Assembly: GCA_032622095.1 (NCBI GenBank)
Contig: CP136063.1
Coordinates: 27,034,987 to 27,098,986, forward strand
DNA length: 64,000 nucleotides
Source of the DNA: Siphonodentalium dalli
Taxonomy: Eukaryota > Mollusca > Scaphopoda > Gadilida > Siphonodentaliidae
Reading direction: 5' to 3'
The position numbers and the translations under genes were made by a program. Of this stretch, positions 34,900-44,899 are shown in pieces; the stretch's first letter is position 1; each line of letters opens with the position of its first letter. Under the pieces are notes generated by a model. It was given only the letters and a program-made list of their open reading frames with translations, was not told where the DNA came from and made no database searches.

Positions 34900-35600
34900 T
34901 TTTAGTTTTTGAATGTCTTGCTTTTATATCTTTCACTGGTGTGAATCGATTGGTTTTATGGTTTGTACCGGAGTTTCAAAATCATCATCAGAATTATATT
35001 TCAAATGTTTTTTAATCCAAAGCCAACGGTGTATGTTCCCTACTCAATCTTGAGGTACATTAAGTGCGCTCAATCCTTGTGAAAAGGCTTCCTAACCTGT
35101 TTGTTCGAAACCCTTTCTTTGTCGTACAATATCATTGTGGAGATCAACAATATTTTATCCTCTAATAACGTTTGCTCCATATGTTAATTGTCCATGTTCA
35201 TCAAACTTCATTTGCGGATGTTTTGAAATCAGTTGTAAAAGTTGTTCAGCTTTTTTCTCATTTTTAACGGAATACTTTCTAGCACATCCCTATGATGATT
35301 AAGTGATTGTTCTGTTTTCGGGGTTCAAATAGCTCTAACTGTTTTTTAGAAGTTTTCAATTTGTGCAAATTTGTACCATATAATTGAACTTCTCCGATTC
35401 TGACAAATTTTGATCAGAAACTGAATTAAATTCTCTGCTTAGTTTTGAAACATTTGTAATTTCAGGATTTGGTGGTAATTTCGTATTAGTTAGACTTATT
35501 CTCCATTTTTGCATTCAACATTTTAAAGGGAATAGCGACCATTTTCTTCATGTTTAACTGTGAAGTATTCCAGTGACTGTTTTACCAAGCAATGGTGCTA
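34900..35600 (-). pseudogene. Polinton ORF of unknown role right of integrase
   Basis: Readable stretches (LISKHPQMKFDEHGQLTYGA, NIVDLHNDIVRQRKGFE) match a conserved Polinton ORF pattern with a G.L.Y.G..I.G.NIVDL block. The function is not known to me. Fossil. Confidence 0.5.
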
Positions 35601-35639
35601 GTATAAGAAGTGGTAATAATCCTCCTTTTTGTTTTTGTT

Positions 35640-36325
35640 TTTTTTTCGTTTCAAAGATGTTGATTTGCTTGCAAGTTCTCTGAGGTGTCTATACATCGGA
35701 CGAAGTTTGCGCTTCTGAGCTTCTGTTAGTTTACATTGCCTTTTAAAATATTTTTACAGCATTCTGACATGCAATAAATAACTTTTTTTGGGCATGTTTT
35801 ATCATTTTTTTCTTCAAAATTTAGCTGGTGCCTGATTCCTAGCCATTACAAAACTACCATATTTTTTAACCAGTGGAGTTTTTTTGCAATCTTTACTCTT
35901 CAACAGTTGAATGTCAAATGATCGAATTACTTTTTACTTTTACGTTTATTAACATTACGATCAAATGCCATGAAAGTTAATTTTGATGGTATTGAAAGAT
36001 TCATAATTTGTGAGTATCGTTGAACCAACAGATAATGTTCTGCCTCCAGAGCTGATGGAATTGGTTGCGGACCATTATCGTTGAATGGCTGAAATCTAGC
36101 AAATGTAGAATTTAATAAAGTAGAATGTACTCTAGCTGGGGTAGCTCGCTGTGCAACTGTAGAATTTACTCTAACTGGACTAGCTCGATGTGCAACTGTA
36201 GAATTTACTCTAACTGGACTAGCTCGCTGTGCAATTGTATAATTTACTCTAGTAGTATTTACTCTATTTGGACTAACTATCTGTGCAATTATTTTGTCGT
36301 TCTGTCTGAAAAAACTTCTGATCAA
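35640..36325 (-). pseudogene. Polinton small basic ORF and a repeat-rich ORF
   Basis: At 35,640-35,760 a basic stretch (EAQKRKLRPMYRHLRELASK) resembles the small basic ORF of Polintons. At 35,927-36,325 a frame carries repeated SPVRVNSTVA-type units, followed by ALEAEHYLLVQRYSQIMN. The repeats come from a tandem DNA duplication at about 36,120-36,250. Functions unknown. Fossils. Confidence 0.45.
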
Positions 36326-36564
36326 AACTCCACCGAGAAATCCACCTCCACCAGTTTTTAAAAGAATTTTCTTTTTTTGTATTGATATGGGTTCTACTGT
36401 CAGCTATTTTCTTCAGCTCTTTTTTTGTAAAAATGTTTTGGTCTGTTTTGGAAGTCTAAAACAGTTATCAAGAATTAATTGAGTGATAGTCCAAAATACA
36501 CTGAAGACTGCTTCATGCGACTCCATGGAATGAAAATGAAAATATAATGTTGATACACTTATCT

Positions 36565-36790
36565 TTATACCGATGAATATATTATCATGTCACCTGGTTG
36601 GATCGACCAATGAGGACGCTCCGTTGGAAGAGGCATATCAGGAGACATCGGGTCGTCATCTTTGTAGCCCGTCCCACATGGAATCCAACTCCCCCTCAGG
36701 GTTCCCATATGGGGTCGATTTTGTTTTTCATGGAACTCTGCCGCCTCGGGTGTATTTTCGGTGTATTTTGGCGCCAAGAAAAGGGATATC
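36565..36790 (-). CDS. Exon-like ORF, possibly the last exon of a host gene or retrocopy
   Basis: The minus strand reads LAPKYTENTPEAAEFHEKQN, PHMGTLRGSWIPCGTGYKDD, DPMSPDMPLPTERPHWSIQP and ends at TAA. Codon and residue use are balanced and GC-richer than the surrounding Polinton DNA, like host coding sequence. A pyrimidine-rich acceptor-like TTTCTGACAG lies just upstream (about 36,791-36,800), so a 3' terminal exon is possible. There is no in-frame ATG near the start. I do not recognise the protein. Confidence 0.35.
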
Positions 36791-37094
36791 TGTCAGAAAT
36801 CAAGTTCTGTTAATTTAAAGACATAGTACCATACACCAAAACATGCATGTGATATATTTGAGAAATTCTAAACACTCATAAATTAACTATCAAACTCAAG
36901 TTTGTTGTCCTGCTTCTGGTGATTAGCCATTAACTCAATGCGTTGACGTTCAATGCCCATGACGCGTCACTTTGACGTTACATAAGTTAATAGCCATAGA
37001 CAACAAATTTACTTACTGGCAGGTAATGAACTTCGTATAAGTTACTCAAATTCTCACACGGAAAACATGATATGTGGGTGACATGATAAAATCG

Positions 37095-37232
37095 TTACAG
37101 GGTTCGTTGTTGCCGGCTACGGTGACATATGAGGCTCAGCGAGATTAATATCGGGCTCGGCTAGCGCCTCGCCCGATATTAATCTCACTTCGCATCATAT
37201 GACACCGTATCCGGCAACAACTCGCCCTGTAA
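37095..37232. repeat. Foldback hairpin with 61 bp arms
   Basis: Arms 37,095-37,155 and 37,172-37,232 are nearly perfect reverse complements (GAGATTAATATCGGG and its inverse flank the loop). The loop holds GGCTAGCGCCTCG. It is inserted beside the ATPase region. A foldback at 63,766-63,912 has the same loop core. Confidence 0.9.
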
Positions 37233-37233
37233 A

Positions 37234-37860
37234 TCACATTACCACACCTCGATCGTCATTTGTGAGCCAGCGATGGAAAATATATGTTCTGAGTCTCAAC
37301 GATTTATCCCATTTTGGGTGAAAATCGAGTAGTAAATAACCATGATCAGTTGAACTTGCATCATCATATGCATGCATTAAATGGGGTATTTGCATTTGAG
37401 CGGTATGAACTTTTATTTGACCTTTATCACGCACACTTTGAAATAGTGTCATGTAATGTGCATTCAAACTCAAAGTTCTGCTCGCTTTAAATTTCTGAAA
37501 CATGTGTTGCGTTATGTATTTCTGTGATGTCCTTTTCTTGTAAACCACAACAAAATGTTTTCTTCATTTTTATCACCTAACATGTCATAAAAAACGATGA
37601 GGTGCAGTAAGTCTGTGTCATCGACAAGTTCATTGTCATCATCCGGTATTCCATTTATAATTTGAATATTGTGAAATTCTTGCATCTCACTATAGGTATT
37701 TTGCCATTCTTTGTAACACCAGACGACTTTGTATGTAACTTGGTTGAACAAGTCATCTTTCTATTCGATTAATTTCTTAACAAATTATGTTTTATCACAA
37801 CCGCTTGGTCCCGATATGAAAATGTTACAGGGATGTTTGAACAACAATGATTCGTCCATC
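37234..37860 (-). pseudogene. Polinton packaging ATPase region (FtsK/HerA type)
   Basis: Near 37,800-37,850 a P-loop reads CNIFISGPSGCDKT, and near 37,580-37,620 a Walker-B-like stretch reads LLHLIVFYDML. The C-terminal part carries QHMFQKFKASRTLSLNAHYM and DHGYLLLDFHPK, typical of the Polinton genome-packaging ATPase. Fossil. Confidence 0.8.
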
Positions 37861-38546
37861 TTTACCCTGAGACAGATCATGTAAGACTGATTAGGATTGT
37901 TCAGAATCAACCTATGTTTATTTTTAATGAAGAATCACCATAACTCCGGATTATTCCAAATGTCCAAATTTGAAATAGGTCTAGCAGTTTTTACAATATA
38001 ATCCAAAGACACGTATTCTTCAAATAACTTTTCAACAGTGAAAATTGCACATGGTTCTCGGAGAATAATGTATCCATAAATTTTTGTCACCTCTTCGAAT
38101 TTCAAAGTGTTTCATTGAGAATCATGTCTTGATATTTAGCAAAGCGAGAACAGATATTTTCAACTAATTCATGAATTTCGTTTATTTTGTTTTTAGGAAC
38201 ACCATGGAATATCCAATAATCTAAAAACAGTTGATCCAAAATATTCATTAAGAAATCAGTTTCAAATTCTGATATCTCAATCAAATATCTTAATTGGCTC
38301 TGCCCCTCAGAGAAATGTCTGTCTTGCAATGTCTGTATTATTATCTTACTTTCCCTCAAAAACAAGTTTGTTAAGTTCTCGTTTGATTTCTTGATCCATT
38401 TTGGACATTTCGATCAAGTTATTATAAATTTTCAAAAGCATCTCTGCTGGCAGCACATCAATTCCATCCATAAGGAATTGTGTTGTATTCACCCACAACA
38501 AGTCGTTTGGTGTACACAGATCGGAATGTTTTTGTTTGCTCTTCAC
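37860..38546 (-). pseudogene. Polinton-region ORF remains of unknown role
   Basis: Readable stretches include LRYLIEISEFETDFLMNILD and WVNTTQFLMDGIDVLPAEML. No domain recognised. It lies between the ATPase and DNA polymerase regions. Fossil. Confidence 0.35.
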
Positions 38547-38559
38547 TGATTACTTATCG

Positions 38560-40600
38560 GTTCTTTGTGCGTTTAATTTCTGCATGGATAGTTTATGACA
38601 CGTTGAAAGATTGACCAGTCATTAACACATTCAACCATTGAATGACAACTTACTTGCTGTATAGTTTTATAATCCAGAGTGATATCCTTGACTTTACATA
38701 CAGATATTATGACACCACCTTTCACGCACTGATGTCCATAATTTTGTGGTTCTAATCCTATGATTTTAGCATCAGGAAGTTCATCAGTCCATTTACCAAG
38801 TGTTAGCTGTCTTCAGTTTTTATATTTTCTTTTCCTGGATCGAAAATATACATGCAGCTATCGGTTTCGAAATACAACACCCTATCTTGGAGTTTTTCTA
38901 AAACTTTATATAACTACAAGTGTGCATATGCTGTGACAAATAATGCAAAAAGTACATTGGCAGATGGCTGTGGTTCTATAATATTGGTTTTATTTTCATA
39001 GCTGAATAAAATGAATTTATCATGTCCAAAAATTTCAACTGCTTTCACGGTGATATTTTTTATTAGTTAGTAGTTTAAAATATATGGATGGTTCTGAGAT
39101 ATATTCAGTTTAGTAAGAATATTATTTTGTGCATTTTTCCCCATATGCAATTTATCATTAATTTTGCGCGCTTGTGGAGTCCTGGGTTTTTCTCGATTTT
39201 TTCTTGTTCAAGTTGTATACCTTCAAACTCATATTGATATTTAATGTATTTATCTTTATTTTCTTACCTTTTAATATAAATTGGATATCCACTTGCTTCT
39301 TGTCTAATTTTGAGGTAGTTATCAATGTAATCCCTGTATACTTTGTCCGACAACTCAGCCCAATGCCAAACTTGATACACCTCCAGAATGTGGTAGCCCA
39401 AATATATTGCTTTGAATAATTCTACATGCGTCCAAACTCCAACTAAAGTACGCAGTTCAATTTTATGACTACACTGTCCACTTTCATTTTCTGCACAAGT
39501 TTTATACAATGTGTATATCATTGTGTTATCACAATGGATCGGTAGCAGTGGAATGTACAATTTATTTGGAGGTAATACTTTGCATTTAGTGAGTCCTTTG
39601 TAAGATTTGCTGTCTCATATTTGTTCCTGACTTGTAGAATGGCCAAGAGGGTACTTCCTATATTTATTCACACTAGTATACAAACTGCATATATCAATAT
39701 ATTTTATTTCCTGCTTAGATTTTGGTTCTATTTCATTAGTTCTGCCACCAAATACTGCTTTCCTTGGTTTAATTGGGTCTGATAATATAATTGATCCATA
39801 GTTTGTTCAAAATTTTTGTCTTCATTACATTTATTGTCCAGGTCATGTTCCCAGATGCATATTAATTTGCATCCCAAGCTTTTGATTTCAGTTTCCGTGT
39901 TTATTGTCTTTTTATACAATTCATGCATTGTTATATTACTGTATGGGTTTCGGCGGTTTCTATATGGATAGCATGTACGACAGCCATGAAAAAACACCCA
40001 TACATTTCATACACTGTGTTGGATTCTGCATGATAACCATCAACAAAATCTTTGCCTATTTTAACCTCACCACCATTTAAAGCATGTTTTATGTTTATAT
40101 TTTGTTTTGTAGCAATGTATTGTAGCCATCAAATTGCTTTCATTGAAAATGTACGCGGTTTTGGATATCCAGTGTCTGAAATTATACCTAGATAATTCTT
40201 GGGTAATGAATTTTTCTCCATGCAAGGTTACAGGTTTGAGCTAATGTTATTGCTTCCCAGAATGGATCTATTTGATCAGTTTCCATTACACATAGTCTGA
40301 ATTTGCCAAATCCACATCTTAAAATGTCTATATCTGATTTACAATACTTTTGATTTCTTTTTGGAAATCAAAATATCCTCACTCCTAGCTTCATACCATT
40401 TCAGAAATGAATTCCTATTTTTCTCAGACATAATTTCAGGTTTATAGTATTTTTTGTCTGGATATGGTCCTACGTAATTATGAAAGTCCTGTGTATTTGC
40501 CCAATGTTGAAAATAACCTTTAGCCATTTCTTGTTGGAATGTCTTTGGAAATTTAGATAATGCCATTGGGATGAAACTCAATCAATCGATTACTCTAACA
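38560..40600 (-). pseudogene. Polinton protein-primed family-B DNA polymerase region
   Basis: Readable blocks in order from the right: FPKTFQQEMAKGYFQHWANT with YVGPYPDKKYY, MFFHGCRTCYPYRNRRN, the palm/thumb-type ELFKAIYLGYHILEVYQVWH, and YFETDSCMYIFDPGK with LGKWTDELPDAKIIGLEPQN. These match Polinton PolB. Fossil with many breaks. Confidence 0.82.
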
Positions 40601-40774
40601 CCATTACATTGTAAGCTCAGTATTTTGTTAACATTCATAATATTAGGTTTTGAATTTCCATTGTTCACCAAGTAGCCTCTTGTATTGTGAGCAATACATG
40701 TTGTGCCTTTATGGTATAAAACAACCATTTACAAATTTTTTCCAGTACATTTTCAACTTTAAAAACATATTAGT

Positions 40775-42164
40775 AGTGTTAATGTTTGAAAGAGAGACCG
40801 AGAGTTATCGGATCCGAAGTGGATGCCGAGGAGTATGTGATTGTGGGGGTTGTTTGTGCGGACGGGGAAGGTTAATATACCTATATGCGGATTGGAGGGG
40901 GTGGGGGAGGTCGACAGGAGTTGACATGGAGGGAAGCAGAGTGAACTGGGAGGGGAGTGGGAGGTCGTGAGGGACATGGCATGAGTGGCCCGGGAGGAGT
41001 AGATAGGAAGGCCATATTCCCGCACAGGGCGAGGAGTTGATTTAACTCCTCCCCTCGTTCAAGACCCGTGTGTGTCTCGCGAAAATATGACCCAATAATT
41101 GCAGATATCACAAGAACGTGTTTGGTGATACATTCTACGATGTCTGTGTGGTAACTTTAAAAAACAAAATGCGTATCCCCGCTGCCTCGGGGGGAGCGCG
41201 CGATCGATTGTCTCACGATATATATATATTATTCACGGACATCGAGATGAGTTGGCATGGAGGGAAGCAGAGTGAACTGGGAGGGAGCGGGGAGGTCGGG
41301 AGGAGTGGATGGAGGTATTCCACCCGTTGGAACAGAGGTGGAAGATACACCCTCAAGTTGATATATAACATATCCTCTCATTCAATATAGAACATAGGAT
41401 CCCTCATTTCTGTGGTTAGCTTTTTTCGCCAGAAGTTATCGCCTACATCATGGGTTGTGTGAGCACTCATTGCAGGTCGCAGAGTTCTCCTCGGCTTCTA
41501 TATACCGTAGTTTGGGCTATCCGATCACCGCGGAGTCCCTTAGATACCAGCGTCCTTCCGGAAAAGATAAAGATAGGAGAGTTCTCAGGATTGGGTTTTT
41601 TACCGCGATATAATTCTGTGTACTATCAATATTTATACACGCGAGGCCGGTTGTATCAAAGAGATATAAACAAACAAAAACAAAATCCATGTCTTCATTC
41701 ATATACTAAGAGGCAATACATGGATACCATCGTTCGTGTTTTAACAATTCATCATTATCCCGGCATATCCAACCACACCACCTACACTGCTGGGATACTC
41801 CGTCAGACATATCTTCCTCTGAGAAAAAGACCTTCGACTTTAGTAATCCCGGTTTTATTTATTCCCAATACCCCATATTCCCACACTCTCAGTGTGTGTG
41901 TTATCGTATTAGACAGACGATAGGTAAAGAGCAGGTGGGAGCCATCTTAATTCAACAGCGACTCCAATGCCACATATCCAATACGACCGGACGTCGTCAT
42001 GGGTAACGCGACAACATCAAACAAATCATTTTATCGAGTACACACTGGGGACCCCGCAGGTATATTAACCTTCCCCATCCGCATAAACAACCCCCAAAAT
42101 CACTTACTCCTCGGCATCCACTTCGGATCCAATAACTTCGGTCTCTCTTTCAACCTTTAACACT
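40775..42164. mobile_element. 1.39 kb element with terminal inverted repeats of about 106 bp
   Basis: Starts AGTGTTAATGTTTGAAAGAG and ends with its inverse; the repeats (about 40,775-40,880 and 42,060-42,164) differ at roughly ten positions and end at GGTTAATATACC. Flanking hexamers are ATTAGT (left) and ATTCAT (right), 4 of 6 alike, so a duplication is possible but unproven. A 50 bp internal direct repeat (GGCATGGAGGGAAGCAGAGT) lies at about 40,924 and 41,254. No transposase is recognised, so it is non-autonomous or carries an unknown gene. Confidence 0.8.
41450..41923 (+). CDS. 157-aa ORF inside the 1.39 kb element, unrecognised
   Basis: Open from ATG (MGCVSTHCRSQSSPRLLYTV) to TAG. The middle is rich in aromatic and basic residues (PRYNSVYYQYLYTRGRLYQR), the end hydrophobic. 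I recognise no transposase motif or other domain. It fills much of the element's right half, and its length in AT-rich DNA is mildly surprising, but it could be chance. Confidence 0.25.
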   Translation: MGCVSTHCRSQSSPRLLYTVVWAIRSPRSPLDTSVLPEKIKIGEFSGLGFLPRYNSVYYQYLYTRGRLYQRDINKQKQNPCLHSYTKRQYMDTIVRVLTIHHYPGISNHTTYTAGILRQTYLPLRKRPSTLVIPVLFIPNTPYSHTLSVCVIVLDRR

Positions 42165-42223
42165 ATTCATATTCTATATTTGAATACAGAATCACATGAA
42201 TTGAATATTTCATCAAATGAAAT

Positions 42224-42361
42224 AAGTGCTGAAACTTCTTCAGTGAAGTTTCGAAACGTCCAAGTACCTGGGCCGAAACAACCAAGTGTCGAAAATTCAG
42301 GTGCCGAAACGTCCAGAAAACCAGGTGCCGAAACGTACAGGTGCCAAAACGTCCTGCACCC
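42224..42361 (-). repeat. Right arm of the long-range inverted repeat with TTTCGGCAC subrepeats
   Basis: The reverse complement matches 25,429-25,570 from GGGTGCAGGAC onwards, with the same GACGTTTCGGCACCTGG-type subrepeats. It starts about 60 bp right of the 1.39 kb element. Confidence 0.85.
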
Positions 42362-42420
42362 ATTTTATTTGTGCCCTTTGTTTTTCTATTTTTCAGAATT
42401 TTAATGCGAGTTTACAGTAG

Positions 42421-42631
42421 ATGTTGGAACAAAGTGAAAATAAATCAATGGCGTCAGAAGCTGTTACCGCGCATGACCAACCAGAAACTGATAGAGTGCT
42501 CGGCAAATCGGAAGTTGCGAGAGAGATCGACAAATGGCGGTCTCTTGTCCGGGACAGACGATTCCATAGACTTTATTTGTTTAACGTGATGTCAGGGCTT
42601 TATATCAGTGAGGCACATTCCTCTGCAACCG
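42421..42631 (+). CDS. Possible host coding exon, copy 1
   Basis: Frame reads MLEQSENKSMASEAVTAHDQ, then DKWRSLVRDRRFHRLYLFNV, then MSGLYISEAHSSATE, followed directly by GAG|GTAAGG, a consensus splice donor at about 42,631. Residue composition is protein-like. The last 20 residues recur in altered form at 42,733-42,792. I do not recognise the protein; the GLYIS-type hydrophobic stretch might start a membrane segment. It could be a first exon. Confidence 0.3.
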
Positions 42632-42732
42632 AGGTAAGGATGCTCAACATAATGTTATGTATATATATTATCGGACATTGCAACTTGTTCCTCGGCATTC
42701 AATGTATATCTGATGGATATCATCAACTCTAG

Positions 42733-42880
42733 CTGTTTAACGTAATTGTAGGTTTATTTATCAGTGCGATTAGTTCCCCGACACCCGAGGTGCCGTTGCC
42801 AGGGACTATGGCGGTACTAAAACCGACGAACATAATTATCCGTTTGCATTACAGTATTTTAGATTTTAAGAACATACATT
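42733..42880 (+). CDS. Possible host coding exon, copy 2 of the same motif
   Basis: Reads LFNVIVGLFISAISSPTPEV, then PLPGTMAVLKPTNIIIRLHY, stopping soon after. Its start parallels LFNVMSGLYISEAHSSATEV of the upstream exon-like frame. It follows CAACTCTAG, a usable acceptor. Two related short exons 155 bp apart could be a duplicated or mutually exclusive pair, or a tandem duplication in decaying DNA. Confidence 0.25.
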
Positions 42881-44518
42881 TTACTGACAATAGAATGCAG
42901 TATAATCGTCAAAATCGTTCCATAATTTACTCTAGTTCAAATGGTCATGAAACCTAAAAAAATTACTTTTGTTAAATTCGGGTAGCAGACCAGCAGGGAC
43001 AAAAATAGACTTAAGGATAAGTGTTCGTCGTAATTAACGATGCGAGGGACTGCATTGTCTACAGCTATGTATACGTGCGTTTGATAGTCTGGAATAGGTA
43101 TCATGAAAACCTTTTGTCTTCAAATAACGACCGGTATTACCGTATAACGTCTTTTAATCAGTGCCTGCAAAATAATGAACGTCGTATTGAGGACATGAAC
43201 AATATTTGAGCCCAATTTGAGTTTATACTGTGCAACACTCAAATCAATGAAGTTTTTCGACTTCGAGACTTTTCGTTCCTTTGTCGTTTCGTACAAAGAA
43301 ATTCCGTACAATTTTTGTTGTCATTAGGTGCCACCAATATTTGCCACCAGAATATGTGGTCGTTTCGTACCATGGAGGAAATATTTTAATTATACTATGA
43401 TGTCTATTATCATTATTTATTTGTAGTTATGGCACCTGTATTAAGTTGCAGCTATGCACTAATTAATCAAATCCCTTAAGGATCAGATGCACTTTTGGCA
43501 AAAAAAATGGCTGAAATAATTGAAAACATCATTTTTCTATAAACCAAAAACAACGATGTAAAAAAGAAATATGTATAGCAACCACATCGCACATAGTTAA
43601 GTGTCACACATAGAATGTGTTGATGAACAATTTTAGTTTTCCAAATGTGTGGTGTTTGAATAAGAACACTTTAATTTGACAAATTTGGGAAATATATGGG
43701 AAAAATAACATGTCTTTAGGTACCGAGAACTTCACAATAACTAAAAATATTGACCTGAAGTATGGACTATTATTGTATGCTATCGGATCTGGTGTACATG
43801 AGAGGAGCGTTTCTTTTTTCGTGAAATGAGTTGTTCAGCCATTAGAGACTGATTCCAGGATGTCGACAATCTACAGAATGGTCGCCATGATTAACACAGG
43901 CAAGTACAATTGATCATGCTTCCCATTTCCTGAGTAAACAGTCAAATATCTTAACATGCATACCCGATCGTCAAGGAGTTATGTGGAAAAATATCAGGAG
44001 AAGTCATATTGGCATTAATAACTTAGCAACCGAAAATCGCCAAATGAATGGCTTTTTCGCTATTTATCGAAAATAAACTTGGTACATTGCGACAATGATA
44101 AAACGGCAAAAACTAAACTGTTGAAGCGCCCGTCATATATAGCATAATTTTATCATCATAATCATTTTTGTCAATTTTTGTTTCATTTGTTATTTCTGAT
44201 AAAAATTGAATCCTGTTTCCAAGTTCTGGTCACATGCTATTTTGTATCGGTGACCAGAGTGGACACACCACAATATTTTTACAATTTGGAGGACCAACGT
44301 CTAGATATTTGGTCCTATTTTGGTTGTAATCAATTATAATAGCTGATTTTATAATACTATCGAGTGCCTAATAATCGTGTTCGTGTCTTTACTTTAGTGA
44401 TGGATGGGGTTTAGCAACTTCAGGTTGAAAGTGAAATTAATAATTATAATATTATTAGTGTCAGATCACATAACAATTTCACTCTGTCTCAATGCCAAAT
44501 AATATACAAGTGTAAGGA
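42881..44518. other. Stretch without a recognisable gene
   Basis: AT-rich DNA; no protein homology, RNA gene or clear repeat recognised. Confidence 0.4.
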
Positions 44519-44691
44519 ATCCCTTATTGCGCTAAAAAAGTGCAATAAGGAAAAATCTAATTGCGCTTAAGCGCAATAAGGAAATTTATTTTTGCGCTTA
44601 AGCGCAATGAGATTTTGCGCCATAAGAAAGATAAAGGGCAATAAGAGATTCCTTATTGCGCTTAAATGCAATTAGATTTTCCCTTATTGCT
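44519..44691. repeat. Cluster of nested palindromes built on TTGCGCTTAAGCGCAA
   Basis: The 16 bp palindrome TTGCGCTTAAGCGCAA occurs twice (at about 44,561 and 44,592) and relatives such as TTGCGCTTAAATGCAA once more. Around them CCTTATTGC and GCAATAAGG alternate. At larger scale, 44,541-44,584 pairs with 44,649-44,692. Confidence 0.85.
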
Positions 44692-44767
44692 TGGATTTGT
44701 TAACCTGCAAAATGTTTTGTCTCAATTACAGTTGACTGAACACTAACACATTGGCTTGTCATGGGTT

Positions 44768-44890
44768 GTCCTGTACCCGGTAGGAGAAGTTCCATGAGCG
44801 GTTGGGATTGTCCTGTACCCAGTACGAGAAGTGCAACGAGAGGTAGGTATTGTCCTGTGGCCGGTAGGAGAAGTGCAATGAGAGATTAAT
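44768..44890 (+). repeat. 42 bp tandem repeat, three copies
   Basis: Units begin GTCCTGTACCCGGTAGGAGA at 44,768 and recur at about 44,810 and 44,852 with several differences. Confidence 0.85.
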
Positions 44891-44899
44891 TCCTGATTA

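Larger units (their letters stand above)
28390..40600 (-). mobile_element. Polinton/Maverick element, old and heavily broken
   Basis: All recognisable parts are on the minus strand. From right to left: family-B DNA polymerase, FtsK/HerA-type packaging ATPase, small virion-type ORFs, retroviral-like integrase with a chromodomain, a membrane protein, penton, major capsid protein and an adenain-like protease. This gene set defines Polintons. The element is a fossil with many breaks (tens), and carries later insertions, including one of about 1.7 kb inside the integrase region and a foldback at 37,095-37,232. Its true ends are uncertain; the inverted repeat at 25,429-25,570 and 42,224-42,361 brackets it, but no 6 bp duplication was found. 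Confidence 0.9.

Noticed and set aside
40775-42164. Reading the 106 bp inverted pair as the two ends of the large Polinton
   Set aside because: Both copies lie right of the DNA polymerase region and enclose only 1.39 kb, so they delimit a separate small element.
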